The position numbers were made by a program, and so were the translations under genes. A stretch of DNA of 35,103 nt from Haliea sp. (GTDB lineage: Bacteria > Pseudomonadota > Gammaproteobacteria > Pseudomonadales > Halieaceae): positions 1-35,103 of the forward strand of contig JAHEBL010000029.1 of assembly GCA_024642265.1 (NCBI GenBank), written 5' to 3'. Below are positions 16,114-23,524 of this stretch, piece by piece (position 1 is the stretch's first letter; the number at the start of each line of letters is the position of its first letter). The notes beneath the pieces are model-generated. The model was not told where the DNA came from, ran no database searches, and saw nothing but the letters and a program-made list of their open reading frames with translations.

Positions 16114-17082
16114 TCAACCCACGGCGACCTGTTGGATAATCTCGTCGATGATGGCGTCGGGGGTCACCCGGTCCGCGAGGGCATCGTAAGTTATGATCAG
16201 TCGGTGGCGCATGATAGCGTGCAGCACCGAGCGCACGTCGTCCGGGGTAACATAGTCGCGCCCGTCCAGCCAGGCGCTGGCCCGGCTGCTGCGGTGCAGG
16301 GCAATACTGGCCCGTGGGCTGGAGCCTGAATCGATCCAGTTGCCGAGTTTTTCGCCGAACTGCCCGGGCTGGCGAGTGGCCATTACCAGGTCGACAATAT
16401 ACTGCTCCACCGCTGCCGATATCTGCATCTGCTGGATCGCGGTGCGGGCGGCGAAGATGTGGTCCTGGGAGATCATGGCGAGCGCCTCCCCCTCATGACC
16501 CTCCTCCTGCTGCAGCATCCGCACGATGGCGAGTTCAGCCTCCGCCCTGGGGTAGTCCACCGATATCTTCATCAGGAACCGGTCCATCTGGGCCTCCGGC
16601 AGGGGGTAGGTTCCCTCCTGTTCGATGGGGTTCTGGGTGGCCAGCACCATAAACAGCTCCGGCAGTTTGTAGGTTTTCCCCGCGACGGTCACCTGGCGTT
16701 CTTCCATGGCCTCGAGCAGCGCCGACTGCACCTTGGCAGGCGCGCGGTTGATTTCATCCGCCAGCACCAGTTCGCTGAAAATGGGGCCCGGCTGGAAAGT
16801 CAGCTCCGACCTGCCCTGGTTGTCCTGGTAGATCTCGTTGCCGGTGACATCCGAGGGCAGCAGGTCGGGGGTAAACTGAATGCGCCCCAGTTTGGCCTGC
16901 AGCACCTGCGACAGCGTCTTGATGGAGCGTGTCTTGGCTGTACCTGGCAGTCCTTCCAGCAGCACGTTGCCGTTGCACAGCAGGGCCAGGGTAAGCGTGC
17001 GCACTACCTCCTCCTGGCCGATAACCGATTTGGCCATCTGTTGCATCATGGACTGGATGGCGCTGAGGTGTTCACTGGACAA
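16114..17082 (-). CDS. moxR: MoxR-family AAA+ ATPase
   Basis: A 322-residue AAA_3 ATPase. Walker A is GLPGTAKT (residues 44-51), Walker B is VLADEINRAPAKVQSALLEA with the following MEERQVT, and sensor 1 is in FMVLATQNPIEQEGTYPLPE. The C-terminal lid contains GSSPRASIALHRSSRAWA-like sequence (SPRA arginine motif) and DGRDYVTPDDV. MoxR ATPases act as chaperones for maturation of metalloenzymes or envelope complexes together with VWA proteins, here presumably BatA and the BatB/TPR protein. The start is TTG at 17082, 8 bases after GGGAG; the next in-frame ATG would lose part of the conserved N-terminal helix. It is the first gene of the operon, with a perfect TATAAT box upstream. Confidence 0.92.
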   Translation of the reverse strand: MSSEHLSAIQSMMQQMAKSVIGQEEVVRTLTLALLCNGNVLLEGLPGTAKTRSIKTLSQVLQAKLGRIQFTPDLLPSDVTGNEIYQDNQGRSELTFQPGPIFSELVLADEINRAPAKVQSALLEAMEERQVTVAGKTYKLPELFMVLATQNPIEQEGTYPLPEAQMDRFLMKISVDYPRAEAELAIVRMLQQEEGHEGEALAMISQDHIFAARTAIQQMQISAAVEQYIVDLVMATRQPGQFGEKLGNWIDSGSSPRASIALHRSSRASAWLDGRDYVTPDDVRSVLHAIMRHRLIITYDALADRVTPDAIIDEIIQQVAVG

Positions 17083-17139
17083 TGGAATACTCCCGTGTCT
17101 GTTGTGGTGGCCTGTTCGGCAGGGGATTTGCGTCAGCTA

Positions 17140-17145
17140 ATTATA
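17140..17145 (-). promoter_or_regulatory. -10 box of the moxR/Bat operon
   Basis: On the minus strand GGCTATAATTAG gives a perfect TATAAT about 58 bases upstream of the moxR TTG. No good -35 box is seen at 16-18 bases, so the promoter may need an activator. The predicted leader is about 50 bases. Confidence 0.5.
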
Positions 17146-17258
17146 GCCGGATCTGGCGCAGGATTTTCAGAAGGAATAAATCCGGGCAATTGGGGCGCTG
17201 CGCAGGCTCGCGGGGATCAATTCACCGCGCCGATCATTGGCCCGTTCACTGCGCCCCG

Positions 17259-17810
17259 TCAGCTCGCCCACGCCCTCAGCCCGCGGAACTGCTGGGACAG
17301 ATAATCCATCTGGTCCGCGAGGATCCGGTCCTTGGCCAGGAAGTGCCATTCGAAGGGGTTGGGCTTGAAGGGTATCGCCAGCAGCGGCATGTGCGCCTCT
17401 TCCGGGGTGCGATTGTCTTTTTGCCAGTTGCAGCGCTTGCAGGCGGCAACCACGTTTTCCCAACGGTCGGTGCCACCCCTCGAAGTGGGCAGTACGTGGT
17501 CGCGGGTGAGATCTGCGCGAGCATGTTGCTGGCCGCAGTACAGGCAGCGGTGGTCGTCGCGGCGGAACAGGGTGCGGTTGCACAGTGGCGGGACGAAGCC
17601 CTGCACGATCCTGCCCTGGATGGCGACTATGGGTTGTAGTTCGATACGGGAGCGCAGTCCGGTCAGGCGTTGCACACCGCCAAAATACGGCGGCAGCGTT
17701 GCACCGATGCCGTAGATGACATCGCCCTTGGCGTAGGCGGAAATCGCCTCGTGTGCGGTAATCCAGCCGCGCGGCTGGCCCGCCACATCCAAACGCAGGA
17801 TTGTATGCAT
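17259..17810 (-). CDS. HNH endonuclease family protein
   Basis: A protein of 183 residues from the ATG at 17810 (186 from an upstream TTG at 17819). The HNH core is CLYCGQQHARADLTRDHVLP, then SRGGTDRWENVVAACKRCNW. It has the two zinc-binding CxxC pairs (CLYC and CKRC) and the DH of the beta-beta-alpha-metal fold, followed by QKDNRTPEEAHMPL. The N-terminal 90 residues (ILRLDVAGQPRGWITAHEAI, then YAKGDVIYG) are conserved in this free-standing HNH family, common in gammaproteobacteria and often outside any restriction or phage locus. A nuclease fold is clear; the biological target is unknown. I prefer the ATG by family conservation, but GGAGG is only 2 bases before it, so the TTG start remains possible. 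Confidence 0.8.
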   Translation of the reverse strand: MHTILRLDVAGQPRGWITAHEAISAYAKGDVIYGIGATLPPYFGGVQRLTGLRSRIELQPIVAIQGRIVQGFVPPLCNRTLFRRDDHRCLYCGQQHARADLTRDHVLPTSRGGTDRWENVVAACKRCNWQKDNRTPEEAHMPLLAIPFKPNPFEWHFLAKDRILADQMDYLSQQFRGLRAWAS

Positions 17811-17876
17811 GGCCTCCAACTCACAGTTGTGGCTAAACGCTACTTTAAAAAGATTAATTTAACAATCAACAATTTA

Positions 17877-17890
17877 CCGGCTGTCGCCGG
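17877..17890 (-). terminator. Short stem past the FAH-family gene; weak terminator candidate
   Basis: On the minus strand CCGGC-GACA-GCCGG forms a 5-bp stem 6 bases after the hydrolase stop, followed by TAAATTGTTGATTGTT, which is T-rich but not a run. The same A/T-rich tract (17835-17876) probably contains the HNH gene promoter. Confidence 0.3.
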
Positions 17891-17895
17891 CTTTG

Positions 17896-18510
17896 CTAAC
17901 GGGCGACCCAGCTGGCACTCACCAGTACCGTGCCCTGTGACAGAATGCGCCCCTCGAAGCGCTCGCCCCGACAGATGGGGCCCACTCCGGCGGGTGTGCC
18001 GGTCATGACCAGGTCGCCGTCCTCCAGGGTGGTGAATTTGCGCAGCTCCGCGAGGATGGTAGCCGGCCGGTAGATCATCGTGTCGACGCCGCCTGCCTGG
18101 CGCGTCTTGCCGTCCACCTCAAGTTGCAGGGCGAGCTGGTCGAGGTCTGCAGGTACGGGCACGAATTCGCTGAACAGTGCCGCGCCGTCAAAGGCTTTGG
18201 CTCGCTCCCAGGGCAGGCCTTTCTGCTTCAGGGTGGACTGCAGTTCCCGTCGGGTGAGGTCTAGCCCAAAACCCACCCCCGCAAATTCACCACCCTGCAC
18301 AAGCAGTACGATCTCGCCCTCGTAATGCAGTGTTTCGCCATCCGTTTGGGAATGCAGCTCCGGGCTGATAGCGGAGTTCGGCTTATTGAACACCACCATA
18401 TCCTCGGGTATGTCATTACCCAGCTCCTGGATGTGCGCGACGTAGTTACGGCCCACACAGACAATTTTTGAAGGCGTTACACGCTTGCCACTGAAGTTCA
18501 CGGTTTGCAT
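17896..18510 (-). CDS. Fumarylacetoacetate hydrolase family protein
   Basis: A 204-residue FAH-fold protein of the short YcgM-like type. It carries IVCVGRNYVAHIQELGN (residues 18-34), the metal-binding glutamates in HYEGEIVLLVQ, GFGLDLTRRELQ, KAFDGAALFSEFVP, and the C-terminal TGTPAGVGP and GERFEG. The family hydrolyses or decarboxylates acylpyruvates and related 2-oxo acids using Mg2+ or Mn2+. The position of the glutamates agrees with an active enzyme; the exact substrate is not visible. It starts 5 bases after the PQQ dehydrogenase stop, with AGGAA overlapping the end of that gene, so the two are cotranscribed. A shared pathway of sugar or alcohol oxidation is possible but unproven. Confidence 0.82.
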   Translation of the reverse strand: MQTVNFSGKRVTPSKIVCVGRNYVAHIQELGNDIPEDMVVFNKPNSAISPELHSQTDGETLHYEGEIVLLVQGGEFAGVGFGLDLTRRELQSTLKQKGLPWERAKAFDGAALFSEFVPVPADLDQLALQLEVDGKTRQAGGVDTMIYRPATILAELRKFTTLEDGDLVMTGTPAGVGPICRGERFEGRILSQGTVLVSASWVAR

Positions 18511-18515
18511 GGCGT

Positions 18516-20522
18516 TTATTCCTGCGGTCGGTCGGTGGGTGTCATGTGCCCCGGCAGGGCATAGGCGAGCAGGTGGTCGGCGGCGCCGGACTCACTCGCC
18601 CAGTGGCTGCCCGCGGCGATGACCACAATTTGCCGGCCATCGGCGGCGCGGTAGGTCATGGGCGTGGCGGCGCTGCCCGTGGGCATGCGGGTGCGCCACA
18701 ACTCCTCGCCCGAAATAGTGCTGAAGGCGCGGAAGTAGTGATCGCCGGAACCCGCAACAAAGACCAGCCCGGAGCCGGTCACCGCGGGCCCGCCCATGCC
18801 AGGGGTGCCCTTGAAAAACCAGAAGGGGAACGGCGCCATATCCCGCGTTGTGCCCAGCGGCACGCTCCACATTTTCTGCCCACTCGTGAGGTCGATGGCG
18901 TCCAGGGTATTCCAGGGCGGGGCGGTACACGGCAGGCCCCAGGGCGACAGCAGGATGTCCGGGGTGACGCAAAACGGAGTGCCTTTCTGCGGGTGCGCCG
19001 TGGGATGCCGGTCACATTCCTGGCGCGGGATCATGTGGATGATACCCGCGAGGTGGCTGGTACGCAGAACGATGATCTTGCGCTGTGGGTCGATGGCGGG
19101 GGAGCCCCAGTTATTGCCACCACCCTGGAAAGGATAGGCGATGGTGCCCTGCAGGCTCGGCGGCGTGAATATCCCCTGCCAGCGTGCCGCCGCAATTTTG
19201 TCCCGACAGGCGCTTTCCTCCCAGGGCGTAATGCCCCAGGCGGTATCGGGCGCTATAGTTTCCGCGACCAGCGGTGCCGGCAGGGTGGGAAACGGCTGGG
19301 TCGGTGCATAGTACTCCCCAGGGATGTCGCCCCGGGCCACCGGTCGCTCCTCGACTGGAAACAGGGGTTCACCCGTCTCGCGGTTGAGCAGGAAAAGATG
19401 TCCCATCTTGGTGGGCTGGGCCAGTGCCGGTACGGTTTTGCCGTCTTGTATGGCCTCATACAGGCTTGGCTGGGAGGGTGTGTCGTAATCCCAGATGTCG
19501 TGGTGTACCGCCTGGAAATGCCAGCTCACCTTGCCGCTTGCGCCGTCCAGGGCCACCACGGAGCTGGAGTAGTAATCCAGGCCCTTATCCAGGGAGCCCC
19601 GCAGTCCGCCGTAATAATCCGGGCTGCTGTTGCCGGTGGGTACAAATACGAGATTGCGCTCGGGATCTACCGAGATAATTGACCACACATTGGTAGTGCC
19701 TTTCTGGTAGCGCTGTCCCGTGTCCTGCAGCTCAGGTTCCGCCCCGGGTGGCAGGGGATCCCATGACCATGCCAGTTTGCCGCTGTGCACATCAAAGGCA
19801 CGGACCACGCCGCCGGGACTGTCGGTGCGCCGGTTGTCCAGCACCATGGCGCCGGTAATCACCAGGTTGCCGAGTATGGCGGGCGGTGAGGTGATGCCAT
19901 ATTCGTTGCGAACATGCTCACCCAGCCCTTCCCGCAGATCCAGTTGGCCGCCCTCGCCAAAGTCTGCGCAGGGCTTGCCGGTGGCGCCGTCCAGCGCAAT
20001 CAGTCGACCATCCAGGGTGCCGGTGAAAATACGGTGGTCGCAGGCCTTACCCTGCGGCTGCGGATCCTGCCAGCTGCTCACGCCGCGGCAGTTGGTGAGC
20101 GCTATCGGGTCGGTATCTACCGCGGGGTCGTAAGCCCAGCGTTCGCGGCCGCTGGCGGCGTCCAGCGCGAACACCCGGTTGAAGGGCGTACAGTAGTAAA
20201 CAGTGTCGTTGACCACGATCGGTGTCACCTGCAGGGCACTTTGGGGTCGCGGGCCGTCTTTGTCGCCGAACCTGCTGCCGCTGGCCCCCTCCCGTGCCGG
20301 GCGAAAATCGCCGGAGCGGTGTTCCCAGACCAGCTCGAGTTCTGCCACATTGGCCGGGGTGATCTGGGTCAGTGGGGAGTAGTGGCCACCTCCGGGGCTG
20401 GCTGCATAACTATCCCAGAGGTTCTGGCTGTGAAGGGTGCCCGGGCAGGCGAGGGTTGAGACCAGCCACAAAGAGAGCGGTATCCGGGGTCGTGGTGCGG
20501 GTGACGCTTTGTGATAAGCCAT
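18516..20522 (-). CDS. PQQ-dependent dehydrogenase (quinoprotein, glucose-dehydrogenase-like), periplasmic
   Basis: A 668-residue protein. An N-terminal signal peptide (LSLWLVSTLACPGTLHS, cleavage near residue 32) exports an eight-bladed beta-propeller of the membrane glucose dehydrogenase/alcohol dehydrogenase type. Propeller motifs include WDSYAASPGGGHYSPLTQI, VWEHRSGDF, VFALDAASGRERW, YDPAVDTDPIALTNCRGVS, WHFQAVHHDIWDYDTPSQP and LLNRETGEPLFPVEERPV. The five N-terminal membrane helices of E. coli Gcd are missing, and no CxxCH haem motif is present, so electrons must pass to another carrier. Sugars, cyclitols or alcohols are possible substrates. A perfect hairpin sits just before the ribosome site. 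No pqq biosynthesis gene is in the window. Confidence 0.85.
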   Translation of the reverse strand: MAYHKASPAPRPRIPLSLWLVSTLACPGTLHSQNLWDSYAASPGGGHYSPLTQITPANVAELELVWEHRSGDFRPAREGASGSRFGDKDGPRPQSALQVTPIVVNDTVYYCTPFNRVFALDAASGRERWAYDPAVDTDPIALTNCRGVSSWQDPQPQGKACDHRIFTGTLDGRLIALDGATGKPCADFGEGGQLDLREGLGEHVRNEYGITSPPAILGNLVITGAMVLDNRRTDSPGGVVRAFDVHSGKLAWSWDPLPPGAEPELQDTGQRYQKGTTNVWSIISVDPERNLVFVPTGNSSPDYYGGLRGSLDKGLDYYSSSVVALDGASGKVSWHFQAVHHDIWDYDTPSQPSLYEAIQDGKTVPALAQPTKMGHLFLLNRETGEPLFPVEERPVARGDIPGEYYAPTQPFPTLPAPLVAETIAPDTAWGITPWEESACRDKIAAARWQGIFTPPSLQGTIAYPFQGGGNNWGSPAIDPQRKIIVLRTSHLAGIIHMIPRQECDRHPTAHPQKGTPFCVTPDILLSPWGLPCTAPPWNTLDAIDLTSGQKMWSVPLGTTRDMAPFPFWFFKGTPGMGGPAVTGSGLVFVAGSGDHYFRAFSTISGEELWRTRMPTGSAATPMTYRAADGRQIVVIAAGSHWASESGAADHLLAYALPGHMTPTDRPQE

Positions 20523-20534
20523 TGAACTGAATCC

Positions 20535-20550
20535 TTGCCGGGAACGGCAA
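20535..20550 (-). promoter_or_regulatory. Hairpin abutting the ribosome-binding site of the PQQ dehydrogenase gene
   Basis: On the minus strand TTGCCG-TTCC-CGGCAA is a perfect 6-bp stem whose last bases run into the AAGGA ribosome site (9 bases before ATG). Melting or protein binding could affect translation. It could equally be an incidental palindrome or operator. Confidence 0.4.
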
Positions 20551-20643
20551 TCCGACAGGCAGTTATAACCCGGTTGTGGCGTATGTGCCAGATCGACGAC
20601 ACACGCCGCGGGGCGAATGCCAGGCTGTAACGGGCTCGCTTTC

Positions 20644-21318
20644 CTACAGTGGAGGATCTGCTCGCAGGGCGCTCGAGCTGTTGACCCTGAACCAGCCGGT
20701 CACGGAGAAGCGGTCGCGTCGTGTCGGCAGCACTTCGTGCTCGAAATCCTCGCTGAGAAATACCGCAAGGGTGCCGAAAGCCGGAGTCACCCTGATACCG
20801 TCGGTGGCACCTGTTTCCGGGTAGATCACCAGCTCGCCGCCGTCACCGGGCAGCCAGCCCGGGTTCAGGTAGGCGACTACGGACAGTACCCGGTTTGACT
20901 CGCCCTTGAACGCGTCCAGGTGCCGGCGATAGAAGGCGCCCTCGGCATAATGGGCGAAATGGCTTTCAAAGGAAAACAGGCCCAGGAACAGCCGGTAGTT
21001 GAGGTACGACTGCAACCGGCTCGTCCAGTCCAGCCATCTGCGCCCGGCTGCCGATTCACCGGTAATCCAGCAGATCGTATCCTTGCGCACAAGGCGGTTG
21101 AGCACCTGGTCCTGTTCGCGACCGATCCCGGCGGGTGCAAATTGCCGCTCCGACATGGCATGAAGGTGCAGCAGGAGGTCATCCGCGAGACCGGCTGGCA
21201 GCGCGCAGGGATTGATGCTGTAGCCCTTTGCCAGCAGGTCATCGGCTATTCGGGCAAACAGCTGGTCGCTGTCTGCATCGGTGTTGTCGCCAACCGGCTC
21301 CCGCGGGGCTATCGTCAT
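20644..21318 (-). CDS. 2-oxoglutarate/Fe(II)-dependent oxygenase
   Basis: A 224-residue double-stranded beta-helix oxygenase. The iron triad is His133 and Asp135 (RRHLDAFKGES) with His194 (FEHEVLP); Arg201 or Arg203 in RRDRFSVTGWFRVN is the likely 2-oxoglutarate-binding arginine. YLNPGWLPGDGGELVIYPE (about residues 150-168) and VTPAFGTLAVFLS are typical of prolyl-4-hydroxylase-like proteins (2OG-FeII_Oxy). It would hydroxylate a protein or small-molecule substrate that is not visible here. The gene lies 121 bases upstream of the PQQ dehydrogenase, on the same strand, but a transcriptional link is uncertain. All catalytic residues are present, so it should be active. Confidence 0.85.
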   Translation of the reverse strand: MTIAPREPVGDNTDADSDQLFARIADDLLAKGYSINPCALPAGLADDLLLHLHAMSERQFAPAGIGREQDQVLNRLVRKDTICWITGESAAGRRWLDWTSRLQSYLNYRLFLGLFSFESHFAHYAEGAFYRRHLDAFKGESNRVLSVVAYLNPGWLPGDGGELVIYPETGATDGIRVTPAFGTLAVFLSEDFEHEVLPTRRDRFSVTGWFRVNSSSALRADPPL

Positions 21319-21357
21319 ATTCCGGTTGTATCCTGTGGGCCGGCCTGTGCGGCCATG

Positions 21358-21384
21358 TGTTGTCGCGTGTTGTCGCGTGTTGTG
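21358..21384. repeat. 10-base tandem repeat, 2.7 copies
   Basis: The unit TGTTGTCGCG occurs twice in perfect tandem and continues with TGTTGTG, 40 bases upstream of the 2OG oxygenase start. A 10-base period keeps copies on one helical face, so it may be a regulatory site; it may also be simple slippage. Confidence 0.6.
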
Positions 21385-21560
21385 AAGGGTCGTGCCGGGC
21401 GGGGCCGTCAGTGAGCCAGTCCGGTGCGAGTATATAGCTCAAGCGCCCCCACTGCCCGACAATTTCACGGGGTGGCGGGGCGGTTTTGCGGGCCCTGCTA
21501 CCACCCGATCGGGCGTCGTTTGAGCTCCTGCCCCGCAGGCTCACGCAGGCGGGCGCCGAA

Positions 21561-21589
21561 TTGACTTCAAAGGGCAATACACTTATCGT
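21561..21589 (+). promoter_or_regulatory. Sigma70-type promoter for the acyl-CoA carboxylase/methylmalonyl-CoA operon
   Basis: TTGACT (21561-21566) and TATCGT (21584-21589) are separated by 17 bases; the -35 matches 5 of 6 and the -10 matches 4 of 6 consensus positions. The predicted start near 21596 leaves a leader of about 157 bases before the ATG at 21753. Confidence 0.5.
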
Positions 21590-21609
21590 TGCCTGCTGTT
21601 TTTTGAGCA

Positions 21610-21648
21610 GATTTGCGTGCGAATCCCGGCCTCCGGAGCATGCAAATC
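21610..21648 (+). promoter_or_regulatory. Stem-loop in the leader of the methylmalonyl-CoA operon
   Basis: GATTTGCGTGC (21610-21620) pairs with GCATGCAAATC (21638-21648) over 11 bp, with one G-U in RNA. The enclosed loop contains a CCGG-CCT-CCGG mini-hairpin. It lies about 15 bases after the predicted transcript start and about 105 bases before the start codon. It does not match a riboswitch class I know. Confidence 0.45.
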
Positions 21649-21752
21649 CACCACGGCGGTAAGCCGGGTCGAGGTGACCGGTCCGGGTTGCGCCCGTCGT
21701 AAGGCGGCCTCCAGGCCTGGATCAATCGCCAGCGGAAATTGGACAGAAATAT

Positions 21753-23486
21753 ATGAATGCACAACGCCCGGCAGGGATCATTGCGACCCTGGAAAACCCG
21801 TTTGCTGAGCGGGATGAGCAGGCTTTCACCGTGCCGGGGCAGCTCGCCTCGACCCCCGGGCCCTACGAGGAATCGTTGAAGGCGGGCTGGGACCTGCAGC
21901 AGCGGCCCTACCAGACAGCGGGCGTCAAGAACATCCAGCGCCAGCACCAGAAGAGCCGGATGACCATCTGGGAGCGCATTCGCTTCCTGAGCGACGGTGA
22001 GCCGACGGTGCTTTACCAGAACTGGGGGCCGAACCTCGACGGTGCTTCGCTGGTGACCGCGATTATCAAGGTCAATGGTCGTGATGTGGCCCTGTACGGC
22101 CACGATTTCACTGTCCGCGCCGGCTCGATGGACGCCACCAACGGCGAAAAACTCGCGCGCCTGTTCGAGCTGGCCGCTCGCCAGCGCATTCCCGTGGTCG
22201 GTATCAATGATAGCGCCGGAGCCTATATCCCCGCCGGTGTGGGCGGCCTGGACGGCTACGCGGAGGCGTTTGCCGCCCTGCGCAAGATCAGCGGCGTGGT
22301 ACCCAGCATCATGTGTATGTTCGGCTTCAATGCCGGGGGCGGTTCCTACCTGCCGCGCCAGGGCAGCTTCCTGATCCAGCCCAACGAGACCTTTTTCGGC
22401 CTGACCGGCCCCGGCGTGGTGAAAAGTGTACTCGGTGAGGACGTGACCCCGGACGAGCTGGGTGGACCCGCGGTGCACAGCAAGAGCGGCGTCACGGACT
22501 TTGTGGTCAAGGATGAAGTGGCGGCCCTGCGCAAGGTGCGCGCGCTGCTCAACTACCTGCCCAGTTGCAACGGCGAGCTGGCTCCCCACCAGGCCAGCTC
22601 CGACCCGATTACCCGCAAAACCTGGGATATCGACATTCTGTTGAAGAAGGCATTCAATTCCCCGACCGGCTTCAACACCCCTATTGACGTCACAATCCTT
22701 ATCCAGCAGTTGTGCGACCACGGCGACTTCCTGGAGATCCAGCCCGATCGCGCCCGCAACACGGTCACCGCGCTGGGTCGCATGGGTGGCAACGTCATTG
22801 GCTTTGTCGCCAATAATTCCTCGGTGGCCTCGGGCCAGGTCGATATCGACGCCGCCTACAAGAACGCCCGCTTTATCCGCTTCTGTAATTTGTACAATAT
22901 CCCGGTGATTTTCCTCGAGGACACCACCGGATTCCTGCCGGGCAGGGAGCAGGAAAGCGGCGGTATCGTCCAGGCCGGCCGCGCCATGCTCGACGCGATC
23001 GTCGACCTGCGCACCCCGCGTTTCCTGGTGCTGGTGCGCAATGCCTACGGCGGTGCCTATGCCGCGTTCAACAGCATCGCGGTGGGCGCCGATTTCGTGG
23101 TCGCCCTGCCCACCACCCGGGTAGCGGTTATGGGTCCCGCCGGGGTCGAGTATGTGTACAAGGACGAGCTGCGCAAAATTCGCCAGTCCGTTCCAGACAA
23201 GGTGGCTGCGGAAACAGCGGCACAGGTCGCCGCCGGCCTGTCGGAGCGACAGGCAGCGGAGGCCGCCAGGGACCTGGTCCAGGGCTGGGTGAAAACCGAG
23301 GAAGCCCTGTTGGCCAAGCGCTATGAGCGGGAGCTGATGAACCCCAACGAGGCGCTGAGCCTCGGTTCCATATCCCAGATTGTCATGCCCTCGGACCTGC
23401 GCCAGGTACTGGCGGAAAACATGGCCTTCTACCTGCGTCGTTACCAGCCCGGCCCATTGCAGTCGGTCCAGCGCGAATTTCATTGA
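21753..23486 (+). CDS. Acyl-CoA (probably propionyl-CoA) carboxylase carboxyltransferase subunit
   Basis: A 577-residue carboxyltransferase with two crotonase-like lobes, longer than the usual 510-540 because of about 60 N-terminal residues before the first lobe. Lobe 1 contains [47 protein letters not shown] and [20 protein letters not shown]. Lobe 2 contains [33 protein letters not shown] and [14 protein letters not shown]. The paired glycine-rich oxyanion sites for acyl-CoA and carboxybiotin are intact. The position after YGGAY, Asp in classical propionyl-CoA carboxylases, is Ala here. It would carboxylate the acyl-CoA using carboxybiotin on the downstream subunit, 38 bases away. The ribosome site is weak. 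Propionyl-CoA is inferred from the epimerase, mutase and meaB genes that follow. Confidence 0.85.
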   Translation: MNAQRPAGIIATLENPFAERDEQAFTVPGQLASTPGPYEESLKAGWDLQQRPYQTAGVKNIQRQHQKSRMTIWERIRFLSDGEPTVLYQNWGPNLDGASLVTAIIKVNGRDVALYGHDFTVRAGSMDATNGEKLARLFELAARQRIPVVGINDSAGAYIPAGVGGLDGYAEAFAALRKISGVVPSIMCMFGFNAGGGSYLPRQGSFLIQPNETFFGLTGPGVVKSVLGEDVTPDELGGPAVHSKSGVTDFVVKDEVAALRKVRALLNYLPSCNGELAPHQASSDPITRKTWDIDILLKKAFNSPTGFNTPIDVTILIQQLCDHGDFLEIQPDRARNTVTALGRMGGNVIGFVANNSSVASGQVDIDAAYKNARFIRFCNLYNIPVIFLEDTTGFLPGREQESGGIVQAGRAMLDAIVDLRTPRFLVLVRNAYGGAYAAFNSIAVGADFVVALPTTRVAVMGPAGVEYVYKDELRKIRQSVPDKVAAETAAQVAAGLSERQAAEAARDLVQGWVKTEEALLAKRYERELMNPNEALSLGSISQIVMPSDLRQVLAENMAFYLRRYQPGPLQSVQREFH

Positions 23487-23524
23487 TCGCGCAAGCCCGC
23501 GAATAAAAACTGAGGAACACAGGC

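Larger units (their letters stand above)
21319..21752. other. 434-bp intergenic region upstream of the methylmalonyl-CoA locus
   Basis: No credible coding region is seen. It separates divergent genes and holds a 10-base tandem repeat (21358-21384), a sigma70-type promoter (21561-21589) and a leader with one strong stem-loop (21610-21648) and a smaller GGCCT-CC-AGGCC hairpin (21706-21717). I found no B12-box or other known riboswitch signature. Confidence 0.6.

Noticed and set aside
21239-21577. 112-codon minus-strand frame upstream of the 2OG oxygenase
   Set aside because: It overlaps the oxygenase start in another frame, crosses the tandem repeat and lacks any family motif or ribosome site.
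21590-21752. Cobalamin riboswitch upstream of the B12-related operon
   Set aside because: No B12-box-like sequence or multi-helix layout is visible; only a simple long stem-loop is present.
21567-23483. Long minus-strand open frame opposite the carboxyltransferase gene
   Set aside because: It mirrors a gene with complete family motifs; the translation has no recognisable motif and is the usual shadow in GC-rich DNA.
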